Both the position numbers and the translations under genes were made by a program. Positions 26,065 to 35,084 of a DNA stretch of 64,000 nucleotides are shown here, piece after piece. This stretch comes from Aestuariibius violaceus (GTDB lineage: Bacteria; Pseudomonadota; Alphaproteobacteria; Rhodobacterales; Rhodobacteraceae): the NCBI RefSeq assembly GCF_040779325.2, contig NZ_JBFONT020000001.1, positions 1,302,001 through 1,366,000 of the forward strand, written 5' to 3'. Under the pieces are notes generated by a model. The model saw only the letters and a program-made list of their open reading frames with translations. It had not been told where the DNA came from and made no database searches. How positions within the stretch are numbered: the stretch's first letter is position 1; every line of letters begins with the position of its first letter.

Positions 26065-28137
26065 ATGAATGAGGTTCTTCGAGAGAACGACAGCGCGTCG
26101 GCCGTTCGAGATGTCAGAAGTTTTGCCGCTGGCCAGTGGATCGGGGCGGATGACACCGCGCGCGCGATCCACTCCGCCGTGACCGGCAGGCTGATCGCGC
26201 GCGCCGGATGCGCCGCCCTCGATGTGGAGGCGATGCTGGACCATGCGCGCAAGGTCGGCGGGCCGAACCTGCGGGCCATGACGTTCCACCAGCGGGCCAA
26301 GATGCTCAAGGCCCTGGCGCTGCATCTGGGGCAGCACAAGGACCGCCTTTACGAGATCTCCTTCGCCACCGGGGCCACGCAGAAGGACCACCTGATCGAT
26401 ATCGACGGCGGCATTGGCACGATGTTCGTCTTCGCCTCGAAAGGGCGGCGCGAGATGCCGGATGCGCATGTCTACCTCGACGGCGATGTCGAGCAGCTGT
26501 CGCGGAACGGCACGTTTCTGGGGCAGCACATCTGCACGCCGCTGCAGGGCGTCGCGGTCCATATCAACGCCTTCAACTTCCCCGTCTGGGGGATGCTGGA
26601 AAAACTCGCGCCCACGCTTCTGGCCGGGGTACCGGCCATCGTGAAGCCGGCCACGGCCAGCTGCTATGTCACGGAACTGGCGGTTGAGATCCTGCTGGAG
26701 AGCGGTCTGCTGCCCGCGGGCGCGCTGCAGCTGGTCTCCGGTGGGTTGGGCGACATGCTGGATCGGCTGACCAGCCAGGATGTGGTCAGCTTCACAGGCT
26801 CTGCCGAGACCGCGCTGAAGCTGCGCTCGGCCCCGCATATCCTTGGCAACTCGATCCGGTTCATTGCCGAACAGGACAGCCTGAACGCCTCGATCCTTGG
26901 GCCGGACGCCGCGCCCGGCACGCCGGAATTCGACCTGTTCATCAAGGAAGTCACGCGAGAGATGACCGCGAAGGCGGGGCAGAAATGCACCGCGATCCGC
27001 CGCATCCTTGCGCCGGACGCCCACGTTGCCGATGTGATCGAAGCGCTTCAGGCAAAGCTGTCCAAGACGACCATCGGCGACCCGAAGGACGCGGCGACCC
27101 GCATGGGGGCCTTGGTGTCGGGCAGCCAAAAGGCGGACGTTCTGGAAAAGGCAGCGATGATCGGGGCCGAGGCGGACCGGGTCTTTGGCGATCCCGAGAA
27201 TTTCGACGTGCACGGAGCCAGCGCCGAAGACGGCGCCTTCCTTCCCCCGATGCTGTTCCACTGCGCCAACCCGGACGCCGCCACGAACGTGCACGAGGTC
27301 GAAGCCTTCGGTCCCGTCTCGACCGTGATGCCCTATGGCGACCTCGACCACGCGATTGCCCTGGCCAATCGGGGGCAAGGCAGCCTGGTCGCCTCGGTCA
27401 TCACCCATGACCCTGACGTGGCCCGGCAGGTTGCCATGGGCGCGGGGGCGTTCCACGGACGGCTTTACTTCAACGACCGCGACTCGATGGGCGAAAGCAC
27501 GGGCCACGGCTCTCCCCTGCCCCATATGGTGCATGGCGGTCCGGGCCGCGCGGGCGGGGGCGAGGAGATGGGCGGCGTGCGCGGTGTGATGCACTACATG
27601 CAGCGCACCGCCATCCAGGGCAGCCCCGACATCCTGACGGCCATCGGCGGCAAGTGGGTGCCGGACGCGACCGAGATCACCCATGACGATCACCCGTTCA
27701 CGCGAACGTTCCACGATCTTGAGATCGGGGAGACGTTTCGGACCAGACCGCGGCAGATCACCAGCGACGACGTCGCGCATTTTGCCGAGTTCACCGGCGA
27801 TACCTTCTACGCGCATATGGATGACGCAGCCGCCCGGCGGAACCCGTTCTTCCCCGGCCGCGTGGCCCATGGCTATCTGCTGCTCAGCTTTGCCGCGGGT
27901 CTGTTCGTGCAGCCTGACGAGGGGCCGGTTCTGGCCAATACCGGACTGGACAACCTGCGCTTCATGAAGCCGGTGGAGCCGGGTGACAGCATCAAGGTGC
28001 GCCTGACCGTCAAGCACAAGACCCCGCGCAACGATGAGTACGGCGAGGTGCGCTGGCATGTCACGCTCACCAACCAGGACGAGGATCTGGTGGCGGAGTA
28101 TGACCTGCTGACCATGAGTGCCTATGCCGCACGCTGA
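26065..28137 (+). CDS. paaZ: Bifunctional oxepin-CoA hydrolase / 3-oxo-5,6-dehydrosuberyl-CoA semialdehyde dehydrogenase
   Basis: A 690-residue fusion enzyme for ring cleavage of oxepin-CoA. Residues about 1-530 form an aldehyde dehydrogenase domain with Glu269 in FIAEQDS and the nucleophile Cys308 in GQKCTAIRR, matching E256 and C295 of E. coli PaaZ. Residues about 545-690 form a MaoC-like hydratase with the catalytic Asp and His in FTGDTFYAHMD. Both activities should be intact. CAGGAG precedes the ATG at 26065. It is divergent from paaG across the operator and is followed by paaX. Confidence 0.96.
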   Translation: MNEVLRENDSASAVRDVRSFAAGQWIGADDTARAIHSAVTGRLIARAGCAALDVEAMLDHARKVGGPNLRAMTFHQRAKMLKALALHLGQHKDRLYEISFATGATQKDHLIDIDGGIGTMFVFASKGRREMPDAHVYLDGDVEQLSRNGTFLGQHICTPLQGVAVHINAFNFPVWGMLEKLAPTLLAGVPAIVKPATASCYVTELAVEILLESGLLPAGALQLVSGGLGDMLDRLTSQDVVSFTGSAETALKLRSAPHILGNSIRFIAEQDSLNASILGPDAAPGTPEFDLFIKEVTREMTAKAGQKCTAIRRILAPDAHVADVIEALQAKLSKTTIGDPKDAATRMGALVSGSQKADVLEKAAMIGAEADRVFGDPENFDVHGASAEDGAFLPPMLFHCANPDAATNVHEVEAFGPVSTVMPYGDLDHAIALANRGQGSLVASVITHDPDVARQVAMGAGAFHGRLYFNDRDSMGESTGHGSPLPHMVHGGPGRAGGGEEMGGVRGVMHYMQRTAIQGSPDILTAIGGKWVPDATEITHDDHPFTRTFHDLEIGETFRTRPRQITSDDVAHFAEFTGDTFYAHMDDAAARRNPFFPGRVAHGYLLLSFAAGLFVQPDEGPVLANTGLDNLRFMKPVEPGDSIKVRLTVKHKTPRNDEYGEVRWHVTLTNQDEDLVAEYDLLTMSAYAAR

Positions 28138-28174
28138 CTTGCAGCCGGGACCGGGGCGGATAGTCTCCGGCCCG

Positions 28175-28903
28175 ATGGAAACGACGCGCCCTGACCCGAT
28201 CCTTGATCAGCTGCTTGGGCTTGAGACCACCAAGACCTGGTCGCTGATCGCCACGATTTTCGGGGATCTCGACGGTGACCGCCTGTCCGGCAAGGAGCTT
28301 GGGACACTTCTGGCGCCCCTGGGCGTGAAGCCCGAGGCGATGCGCGTCGCGCTCCACCGGCTGAAGAAAGACGGCTGGATCATATCTGAGAAGAACGGGC
28401 GCGAGGTGGTCTATGCCTTGTCCGATCACGGGCGGCAGGAGACCTTTGCCGCGCAGAAGGATGTCTATCGCCGCGATGTGAAGTTCGCCGAAGGGTGGCG
28501 GCTGATCATGCTGCCGGGAGAGGCCGCACGGCCGTATAATGGGCCTCATATCGCGATCGACAGGGGCCTCCTTCTGGTCCCCAAAGGTGCGGGCGCACTG
28601 CCTGCCGACGCTTTGGAACTGTCGCTTGTGGAGCCGATACCGGATTGGTTCGAAAGCCGTTTGGCCCCACCGCATGTGTGGGCTCAAGCGGGCCGATTGA
28701 CAGACCTTGCCGAGCAGTTCCTGGCCGGACCCCGCTTGGGACAGATCAGTGCGCGGCTGATGTTCCTTCACTACTGGCGCAAGATGGCTCTCCGAACCGG
28801 CACGTGGGCGCATATCGGGCTCGTGCCGGAGGGCACGATGGCAAACTGTCATGCCGCGGTGACCGAGGTTTTCGAACAGACCTCTCGCACGAAGATTACT
28901 TGA
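28175..28903 (+). CDS. paaX: PaaX-like transcriptional regulator
   Basis: A 242-residue regulator of the PaaX family. The N-terminal winged helix (SLIATIFGDLDGDRLSGKELGTLLAPLGVKPEAM split by a short loop, then RVALHRLKKDGWI) is followed by the PaaX middle and C-terminal domains (RRDVKFAEGWRLIML). PaaX in E. coli represses paa genes and is released by phenylacetyl-CoA. The start at METTRPDPIL is preferred, 37 bp after paaZ, because a longer frame overlaps paaZ. The gene lies just before the paaA promoter. The cluster therefore codes for two regulators of different families. Confidence 0.88.
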   Translation: METTRPDPILDQLLGLETTKTWSLIATIFGDLDGDRLSGKELGTLLAPLGVKPEAMRVALHRLKKDGWIISEKNGREVVYALSDHGRQETFAAQKDVYRRDVKFAEGWRLIMLPGEAARPYNGPHIAIDRGLLLVPKGAGALPADALELSLVEPIPDWFESRLAPPHVWAQAGRLTDLAEQFLAGPRLGQISARLMFLHYWRKMALRTGTWAHIGLVPEGTMANCHAAVTEVFEQTSRTKIT

Positions 28904-28949
28904 GAATAGCCTTGGAGTTGAGATCGCTGGGCCGGGAATTGGCCAAAAC

Positions 28950-28984
28950 GTTACAAGATACGTATTGCTGTATGTTTTAGTAAC
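28950..28984. promoter_or_regulatory. AT-rich inverted repeat before paaA, candidate operator
   Basis: In the 152-bp gap between paaX and paaA an AT-rich patch contains GTTAC (28950-28954) paired with GTAAC (28980-28984), and ATAC (28958-28961) paired with GTAT (28970-28973). The two pairs do not share exactly one centre. No ACCGACC-type site is seen here, so this promoter may answer to the PaaX-like protein and not to the TetR regulator. The assignment is a guess. Confidence 0.4.
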
Positions 28985-29055
28985 ATGTTAGGCTGGTGGG
29001 CAAGTGGAGGAGGAATCGGCGTTGGCATTGTCCCGACGCCGGGGGAGGATCAGAG

Positions 29056-30048
29056 ATGTACGCGCAGATCGTGAAATCGACCGGCGAGGGTGTCCTGTCG
29101 CGAGAGGAGATGTCGCCGGAAGACCGCGCCTTTCAGGACCGGATCGACGCGGGCGAAAAGATCGAACCCAAGGACTACATGCCCGAGGGCTATCGCAAGA
29201 CCCTGATCCGCCAGATCGGCCAGCACGCCCATTCCGAAATCGTAGGCCAGCTTCCCGAGGGCAACTGGATCACCCGGGCGCCCACGCTGGAGCGGAAGGC
29301 GAACCTGCTGGCCAAGGTGCAGGACGAGGCGGGTCATGGCCTGTATCTTTACTGCGCCGCCGAAACGCTGGGCGTCAGCCGCGATGACCTGACCGAGCAG
29401 CTGTTGTCGGGGAAGATGAAGTATTCCTCGATCTTCAACTATCCGACGCTCACCTGGGCCGATATGGGCGCGGTCGGCTGGCTGGTGGATGGCGCTGCGA
29501 TCATGAACCAGGTGCCGTTGCAGCGCACGTCCTACGGGCCTTACGCCCGCGCGATGGTGCGGATCTGCAAGGAAGAAAGCTTTCACCAGCGCCAGGGCTT
29601 TCACATCATGATGGCCATGGTCAACGGCACGGCCGAGCAGAAGCGCATGGCGCAGGACGCCCTGAACCGGTTCTGGTATCCCGCCCTGATGATGTTCGGC
29701 CCGTCCGACAAGGACAGCGTCCATTCCGCGCAATCCATGGCGTGGAAGATCAAGATCAACACCAACGACGAACTGCGTCAGAAATTCGTGGACGAGACGG
29801 TGCCGCAGGCCGAATACCTCGGGCTGACGATCCCCGACGAGGCGCTATCGTGGAACGAAGAGACCGGGCATTACGACTTCACCGAACCCGACTGGTCGGA
29901 ATTCTTTGACGTGATCGCAGGCAACGGCCCCTGCAACACCGACCGTCTGAACGTGCGGCAAAAGGCCTGGGACGAGGGCGCATGGGTGCGTGAGGCGATG
30001 GTCGCCCATGCCGAAAAGAAACGCGCGCGCAAACTGGCAGCGGAGTAG
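29056..30048 (+). CDS. paaA: Phenylacetyl-CoA 1,2-epoxidase catalytic subunit PaaA
   Basis: A 330-residue ferritin-like diiron oxygenase subunit that epoxidises the ring of phenylacetyl-CoA. Metal ligands are visible as the ExxH pairs in KVQDEAGH and CKEESFHQ, with further Glu residues in the helices before each. Length and the start MYAQIVKSTGEG match PaaA. GGGGGAGG precedes the ATG. It is the first gene of paaABCDE, spaced 4 bp from paaB. Confidence 0.96.
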   Translation: MYAQIVKSTGEGVLSREEMSPEDRAFQDRIDAGEKIEPKDYMPEGYRKTLIRQIGQHAHSEIVGQLPEGNWITRAPTLERKANLLAKVQDEAGHGLYLYCAAETLGVSRDDLTEQLLSGKMKYSSIFNYPTLTWADMGAVGWLVDGAAIMNQVPLQRTSYGPYARAMVRICKEESFHQRQGFHIMMAMVNGTAEQKRMAQDALNRFWYPALMMFGPSDKDSVHSAQSMAWKIKINTNDELRQKFVDETVPQAEYLGLTIPDEALSWNEETGHYDFTEPDWSEFFDVIAGNGPCNTDRLNVRQKAWDEGAWVREAMVAHAEKKRARKLAAE

Positions 30049-30052
30049 ATCC

Positions 30053-30337
30053 ATGAGCAAAGAATGGCCCCTGTGGGAAGTCTTCATCCGTGGACAACAC
30101 GGGATGAGCCACCGCCATGTCGGCTCGCTTCATGCCGCGGACGCGGAACACGCGATCAAGAATGCCCGCGATGTCTATACCCGCCGCAATGAAGGCGTCA
30201 GTATCTGGGTGGTCGAGGCGGCGCATATCGCGGCGTCCAGCCCCTCGGACAAGGGCCCGCTCTACGATCCGGCCCGCGACAAGGTCTATCGCCACCCGAC
30301 CTTCTACGAGATCCCTGAAGACGTGGGGAAAATGTGA
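30053..30337 (+). CDS. paaB: Phenylacetyl-CoA 1,2-epoxidase subunit PaaB
   Basis: A 94-residue small subunit of the PaaABCE epoxidase. It has the family start EWPLWEVFIRGQHGMSHRHV and SIWVVEAAHI, and the usual length. PaaB bridges PaaA-PaaC dimers in the complex. Its stop shares bases with the paaC start (TGATG). Confidence 0.95.
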   Translation: MSKEWPLWEVFIRGQHGMSHRHVGSLHAADAEHAIKNARDVYTRRNEGVSIWVVEAAHIAASSPSDKGPLYDPARDKVYRHPTFYEIPEDVGKM

Positions 30338-31089
30338 TGGACCATCTGTTCGAGTTTCTGCTGCGCCAGGGGGACAATGCGCTTGTTCTGGGTCACCGGA
30401 CCTCGGAATGGTGCGGCATCGCGCCGGCGCTGGAAGAGGACATCGCGCTGACCAACACCGCGCTGGACCTGATCGGCCAGACCCAGCTTTGGCTGGGCTA
30501 TGCGGCCGAGGTCGAAGGCAAGGGGCGCAGCACGAACGATCTGGCCTTCCTGCGCGATGCCTATGATTTCAAGAACCTTCTGATGCTGGAGGTACCGAAC
30601 GCGGATTTTGGCCGTACACTGGCACGCCAGTTCTTCTTCGACGCCTTCCAGGTGCCGTGGCTGGACGCCTTGCAGGCCTCGACCGACACCCGCGTGGCCG
30701 AGATCGCGGCGAAGTCCCTGAAAGAGGCGCGCTATCACCTTGAGCGGTCGTCGGCGACGGTGATCGCCCTTGGTGACGGAACCGAAGACAGCAACCGGCG
30801 TCTGCAGGCCGCGGTCGATTACCTCTGGCCCTATACCGGCGAAGTCTTTGAGGATGATGCGACCGATCGGGCGATGGCTGGCAGCGGCGTGGCTCCCTTG
30901 CCATCCGACCTCCGCACGCAGTGGGAGAACGTCGTGTCCGACACGATGATGGCCGCCTGCCTGGCCCGGCCCGAAAGCCAGTTCGCCCATAAGGGTGGGC
31001 GTACGGGGGTCCGTCATACGGAACACCTTGGCCACATGCTGGCCACGATGCAGGTGCTCCAGCGTTCTCACCCCGGGGCGGCGTGGTAG
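30337..31089 (+). CDS. paaC: Phenylacetyl-CoA 1,2-epoxidase structural subunit PaaC
   Basis: A 250-residue ferritin-like protein related to PaaA but lacking a working metal site in known members. It forms the structural heterodimer with PaaA. Visible family segments are HRTSEWCGIAPALEEDIALT, ALDLIGQTQLWLGYAAEV and SLKEARYHLERSS. The ATG at 30337 overlaps the paaB stop; a GTG one codon earlier is in frame. Confidence 0.95.
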   Translation: MDHLFEFLLRQGDNALVLGHRTSEWCGIAPALEEDIALTNTALDLIGQTQLWLGYAAEVEGKGRSTNDLAFLRDAYDFKNLLMLEVPNADFGRTLARQFFFDAFQVPWLDALQASTDTRVAEIAAKSLKEARYHLERSSATVIALGDGTEDSNRRLQAAVDYLWPYTGEVFEDDATDRAMAGSGVAPLPSDLRTQWENVVSDTMMAACLARPESQFAHKGGRTGVRHTEHLGHMLATMQVLQRSHPGAAW

Positions 31090-31092
31090 GAC

Positions 31093-31563
31093 ATGCCGGT
31101 GGCGGCGCGCATTACGGAGGACCAGATCTGGGCGTGGCTTGAGGCCGTGCCGGACCCCGAGATCCCGGTGATCTCGGTTGTCGATCTGGGCGTCATCCGC
31201 GGCGTCGAGGTGTCGGGCGACGACGTGAAAGTCACGATCACCCCGACCTATTCCGGTTGTCCCGCCATGGCGGTGATCGCGATGGATATCGAAACCGCGC
31301 TGGCCAGACAGGGGGTCACCCGCCTGAACCTCGAAACCCGTATCGCCCCGCCCTGGACCACCGACTGGCTGTCGGAAAAGGGCCGTGCGCGCCTGGAAGA
31401 GTTCGGCATCGCGCCCCCGCAGGCGGCGGGTGGTCCCGAGCGGTGCCCGCGTTGCGGTTCCGCGGCGGTCGAGAAGGTCAGCCAGTTCGGCTCCACCCCC
31501 TGCAAGGCGCAGTGGCGCTGCACGGACTGCCTTGAGCCCTTCGACTATTTCAAGTGCATCTGA
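31093..31563 (+). CDS. paaD: PaaD, MIP18-like protein of the phenylacetate epoxidase
   Basis: A 156-residue protein. The N-terminal domain (about 1-100) is of the MIP18/DUF59 type (VPDPEIPVISVVDLGVIRGV, SGCPAMAVI with the reactive Cys). The C-terminal part has four Cys as a zinc-ribbon-like knuckle (CPRCGS and CTDC, with a further Cys in STPCKAQ). PaaD is needed for maturation of the iron-sulphur or diiron centres of the epoxidase. It follows paaC by 3 bp. Confidence 0.94.
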   Translation: MPVAARITEDQIWAWLEAVPDPEIPVISVVDLGVIRGVEVSGDDVKVTITPTYSGCPAMAVIAMDIETALARQGVTRLNLETRIAPPWTTDWLSEKGRARLEEFGIAPPQAAGGPERCPRCGSAAVEKVSQFGSTPCKAQWRCTDCLEPFDYFKCI

Positions 31564-31573
31564 GAGGTCTGCT

Positions 31574-32644
31574 ATGGCGCAGTTTCATCCCCTCACCGTG
31601 ACCGACATTCGCAAGACCACCCGCGATGCGGTGGTCGTCACGCTCAAGCCGGTTAATGGCGGTGACTTTTCCTTCACCCAAGGCCAGTACCTGACTTTCC
31701 GGCGCACCTTCGACGGCGAGGAACTGCGCCGGTCCTACTCGATCTGCGCGGGCACGTCGGAGGGGGTTCTGCAGGTCGGCATCAAGCGCGTCGCCGGTGG
31801 CGCCTTCTCGACCTGGGCCAATACCGATCTCGCGCCCGGGGACGTCGTCGAGGCGATGCTGCCGATGGGCAGTTTCTATGCCGGTGACGATGCGGAGGTG
31901 ACGCACATCCTGGCCTTTGCGGCCGGGTCCGGGATCACGCCGATCCTGTCAATCATCAAGACCACCCTGGAGGACAGCGAGACCTCTCGCGTCACGCTTG
32001 TATACGGCAACCGCAACCCCAATACGGTGATGTTCCGGGACGAGCTGGAAGACCTCAAGAACGTCTATATGGGGCGGCTGAATGTCGTGCATATCCTGTC
32101 CGACGAGAGCCAGGAGATCGACCTGTTCCGCGGGCGCATCGACGCAAAGAAATGCCGGAGCCTTTTCACCCATTGGATCGATCTGGCCTCGGTCACCCGA
32201 GCCTATATCTGCGGCCCCGAAGAGATGATGAAGACCGTCTCGGCAAGCCTTGAGGAGCACGGTCTGGCCAAAGACCGGATCCGGTTCGAGTTGTTCGCCA
32301 GCAACCAGCCGGGCCTCGCCCCCAAGCGTGCAGTTGATCATGCGGCCGGAGAGGCGGGGGTTGCAGGTCAGGTGACAATCGGTGGCGAGACGCGATCGCT
32401 GATGATCCCGCAGAATACCAGTCTCCTGGAGGCCGCCCTGGCGGAAAACATCGATGCCCCTTTCGCCTGCAAGGGCGGGGTGTGTTCGACATGCAAGGCC
32501 AAGGTCCTTGAGGGACAGGTCGAAATGGTCGCAAACCACGCCCTGGAGGATTACGAGGTGGATGCGGGCTTCGTCCTGACCTGCCAGAGCTATCCAGTGT
32601 CGTCAGAGAAGGTGGTGTGGGATTACGATCTGTCCCGGCACTGA
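31574..32644 (+). CDS. paaE: Phenylacetyl-CoA 1,2-epoxidase reductase subunit PaaE
   Basis: A 356-residue reductase that passes electrons from NADPH to PaaA. Residues about 1-230 form a ferredoxin-reductase module with RRSYSICAG (flavin) and AAGSGITPILSI (nucleotide). The C-terminal plant-type [2Fe-2S] domain has CKGGVCSTCKAKV and a fourth Cys in LTCQSYP. It starts 10 bp after paaD and ends the plus-strand operon. The genes for the later beta-oxidation steps (paaF, paaH, paaJ) are not in this window. Confidence 0.95.
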   Translation: MAQFHPLTVTDIRKTTRDAVVVTLKPVNGGDFSFTQGQYLTFRRTFDGEELRRSYSICAGTSEGVLQVGIKRVAGGAFSTWANTDLAPGDVVEAMLPMGSFYAGDDAEVTHILAFAAGSGITPILSIIKTTLEDSETSRVTLVYGNRNPNTVMFRDELEDLKNVYMGRLNVVHILSDESQEIDLFRGRIDAKKCRSLFTHWIDLASVTRAYICGPEEMMKTVSASLEEHGLAKDRIRFELFASNQPGLAPKRAVDHAAGEAGVAGQVTIGGETRSLMIPQNTSLLEAALAENIDAPFACKGGVCSTCKAKVLEGQVEMVANHALEDYEVDAGFVLTCQSYPVSSEKVVWDYDLSRH

Positions 32645-32671
32645 ACGGGGCAGAGGGCGTCTTTCAAGACG

Positions 32672-32686
32672 ACGGCGTGGCGCCGT
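32672..32686. terminator. Hairpin between convergent paaE and lpdA
   Basis: ACGGCG-TGG-CGCCGT gives a perfect 6-bp stem with a 3-nt loop, and a smaller hairpin (GTCT-TTCA-AGAC, 32659-32670) lies just before it. They sit in the 75-bp gap between two convergent genes. There is no T-tract, so rho-independent action is only possible. Confidence 0.4.
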
Positions 32687-32719
32687 GAGCCCGACGGGTG
32701 ACGCCGCCCAGCCCGCGGG

Positions 32720-34111
32720 TCACGCGTGAATGGCGCCCATGCCGCTGGCCGCCAGCGCCGCTTCGCGGACCGCTTCTGAATAGGTCGGGTGGGCGTGGCA
32801 GGTGCGGGCGAGGTCTTCGGCCGCGGCGCCGAACTCCATGGCGACGCAGATCTCGTGGATCAGGTCGCCCGCCATCGGGCCGATGATGTGGGCGCCGAGG
32901 ATGCGGTCGGTCGCCTGGTCGGCGAGGATCTTGACGAAGCCCTCCGCCGCGAAGTTCGCGCGCGCCCGCCCGTTGCCCATGAACTGGAACGTCCCCGCGC
33001 GGTAGGCGTGCCCCGCCTCTTTCAGCTGTGCCTCGGTCTGGCCGACGCTTGCGACCTCGGGATGGGTGTAGATGACCGACGGGATCACGCCGTAATTCAC
33101 GTGGGGGTGCTGGCCCGCGACGCCTTCGGCCACAGCCATCCCCTCATCCTCGGCCTTGTGGGCGAGCATGGGGCCTGCGATGCAGTCGCCGATCGCGTAG
33201 ATGCCGTCGATATTCGTCCGGTAATGGTCGTCGACCTCGATCTGGCCGCGGTCGCTGACCTTGACCCCCAGCGCATCCAGGCCGAGCCCGTCGGTATAAG
33301 GCTTCCGCCCGGTCGAGACGAGCACGACATCGGCATCCAGCGTTGCCTCGCTGTCGTCCTTCTTGAGCTTGTAGCTGACCTTGGCCTTCGTCTTGGTCGC
33401 CTCGACCCCCTGCACCGCGGCGCCGAGGATGAAGGTCAGCCCCTGCTTGCCGAGGATCCTCTGGAACTGCCGTTGCACGTCGGCATCCATGCCCGGCGTG
33501 ATCGTGTCCATGTATTCGACCACCGTCACCTCGGACCCGAGCCTTGCATAGACCGATCCAAGCTCCAGCCCGATCACGCCCGCGCCGATCACGACCATCT
33601 TCTTGGGGATCTTGCCCAGCGACAGCGCCCCTTCGGAGGTCACGACGACCTTCTCGTCGATCTCGACGCCAGGCAGCGAGGACGGCTCTGACCCGGTGGC
33701 GACGATGATGTGCTTGGCCTCATGGACCTCGTCGCCCACCTTGACCTTGCCCGCCTCGGGGATCGAGCCCCAGCCCTTGAGCCAGTCAATCTTGTTCTTC
33801 TTGAACAGGAACTCCACGCCCTTGGTGTTCTGGCCGATCACGTCGTCCTTGTAGGCCAGCATCTGCGGCCAGTCGACGGACGGGCTTTTGCCCTTGAGGC
33901 CCATCTTGGTGAAGTTGTGTTCGGCCTCGTGCAGCAGCTCGGTCGAGTGCAGGAGCGCCTTCGAGGGGATGCAGCCGATGTTGAGGCAGGTCCCGCCCAG
34001 CGTCTCGCGCCCCTCGACACACGCGGTCTTGAGCCCCAGCTGTGCGCAGCGGATCGCGCAGACATAGCCGCCGGGTCCGGAGCCGATGATGATCACGTCG
34101 TAACTGGCCAT
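32720..34111 (-). CDS. lpdA: Dihydrolipoyl dehydrogenase (E3)
   Basis: A 463-residue flavoenzyme that reoxidises dihydrolipoyl groups of 2-oxoacid dehydrogenase complexes and makes NADH. The FAD motif is GSGPGGYVCA, the redox disulphide is Cys42/Cys47 in GGTCLNIGCIPSK, the NAD motif is IGAGVIGLELGSV and the C-terminal His-Glu pair is in HPTYSEAV. It is the last suc-block gene on this strand and probably serves the SucA-SucB complex. Four small genes with two close overlaps separate it from a 2-kb stretch before sucB. Confidence 0.96.
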   Translation of the reverse strand: MASYDVIIIGSGPGGYVCAIRCAQLGLKTACVEGRETLGGTCLNIGCIPSKALLHSTELLHEAEHNFTKMGLKGKSPSVDWPQMLAYKDDVIGQNTKGVEFLFKKNKIDWLKGWGSIPEAGKVKVGDEVHEAKHIIVATGSEPSSLPGVEIDEKVVVTSEGALSLGKIPKKMVVIGAGVIGLELGSVYARLGSEVTVVEYMDTITPGMDADVQRQFQRILGKQGLTFILGAAVQGVEATKTKAKVSYKLKKDDSEATLDADVVLVSTGRKPYTDGLGLDALGVKVSDRGQIEVDDHYRTNIDGIYAIGDCIAGPMLAHKAEDEGMAVAEGVAGQHPHVNYGVIPSVIYTHPEVASVGQTEAQLKEAGHAYRAGTFQFMGNGRARANFAAEGFVKILADQATDRILGAHIIGPMAGDLIHEICVAMEFGAAAEDLARTCHAHPTYSEAVREAALAASGMGAIHA

Positions 34112-34141
34112 GGGAGGTCTCCTTCGGGGCGTCTGTGCTGT

Positions 34142-34543
34142 TCAGATAAGGGCTGCGAGGATCATCAGGAAGGTCGCGGTGAAGCCCACGACCCAGATGA
34201 TCGAGCGGTGTGGCGAAAGGCCCATCGCATAGGCCGGGATATAGGCGATCCGCGCGATCAGGTAGATCCACGCGCAGGTCGCGGTGAACCAGGTCGACTG
34301 GTCGCCCAGGGTCACGATGACCGCCGCGATGGTGAAGAGGATCAGCCCTTCGAAATGGTTCTCCAGCGCCCGTTTCAGCCGTTTCGTCCGCTCCGACAGG
34401 CCGGCCGCCAGCGCCTGCTGATCGTCGCGCGGGCCCATCGTCTTGTCTGGCCCCAGTTCGAGGTTCGCGGGCACCGCGTAGACGACGAATTGCAGCGCCT
34501 GCAGAAGCGCCGCGAGGGCGAGGACGGTGAGTTCGGGGGTCAT
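34142..34543 (-). CDS. MAPEG family membrane protein (first copy)
   Basis: A 133-residue protein with four predicted helices and the MAPEG pattern (RLKRALENHFEGLILFTIAA, then ARIAYIPAYAMG). MAPEG members include glutathione transferases and related enzymes; the bacterial substrate is unknown. The start overlaps the stop of the L,D-transpeptidase gene (ATGA), and a second MAPEG gene lies on the other side of that gene. It ends 30 bp before lpdA. Confidence 0.88.
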   Translation of the reverse strand: MTPELTVLALAALLQALQFVVYAVPANLELGPDKTMGPRDDQQALAAGLSERTKRLKRALENHFEGLILFTIAAVIVTLGDQSTWFTATCAWIYLIARIAYIPAYAMGLSPHRSIIWVVGFTATFLMILAALI

Positions 34544-35079
34544 TCGGCGATCTCGATCGGCGTGCCGTCGGGGACAAGCGCCCAGATCTCGCGCATCTCG
34601 GCGTTGGTGACGGCGATGCAGCCGTTGGTCCAGTCCCACACGCGGTGCAGGCCACTCACGAAGCCCCAGCCATTGGGCAGGCCGTGGATCATGATGTTCC
34701 CGCCGGGAGAGACGCCCTGCGCCTTGGCCCGCGCGGTGTCATCGGCATTGGGGTAGGAGATATGGAGGCTGAGATGGGCGATGGAATTCGGGTTGCGCCA
34801 GTCGATGACGTAGCTGCCGGTCGGGGTGCGCTCGTCGCCTTCCTGTCCCTTGTGGCCCTCGGGCGCGGCGCCGAGCGAGACTTTGTAGCTGCGGATCACG
34901 GTGCCCTCGCGCAGCAGGTCGAGGCGGCGGTCGGACTTGTCGACGCGGACCATGTCGGCGCGCTGGACCTCGGGCGCAAGCGGCGGGGGCGTGCCGGAAC
35001 CGGTGCGGGCCATGACCTGCGTATAGCCGATGATGGCGAGCGGCAGGGCAAGGGCGGCGATGATCAGGGCGCGGCGCAT
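34540..35079 (-). CDS. L,D-transpeptidase family protein (YkuD domain)
   Basis: A 179-residue exported cell-wall enzyme. An N-terminal hydrophobic helix (residues about 3-20) anchors or exports it. The YkuD domain runs from about 43 to 178, with PTGSYVIDWRN, His132 in MIHGLPNG and the catalytic Cys154 in TNGCIAVTN. Such enzymes make 3-3 cross-links in peptidoglycan or attach proteins to it. It sits between two MAPEG genes with a 4-bp overlap on one side and a 5-bp gap on the other. Confidence 0.9.
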   Translation of the reverse strand: MRRALIIAALALPLAIIGYTQVMARTGSGTPPPLAPEVQRADMVRVDKSDRRLDLLREGTVIRSYKVSLGAAPEGHKGQEGDERTPTGSYVIDWRNPNSIAHLSLHISYPNADDTARAKAQGVSPGGNIMIHGLPNGWGFVSGLHRVWDWTNGCIAVTNAEMREIWALVPDGTPIEIAE

Positions 35080-35084
35080 CGGCG

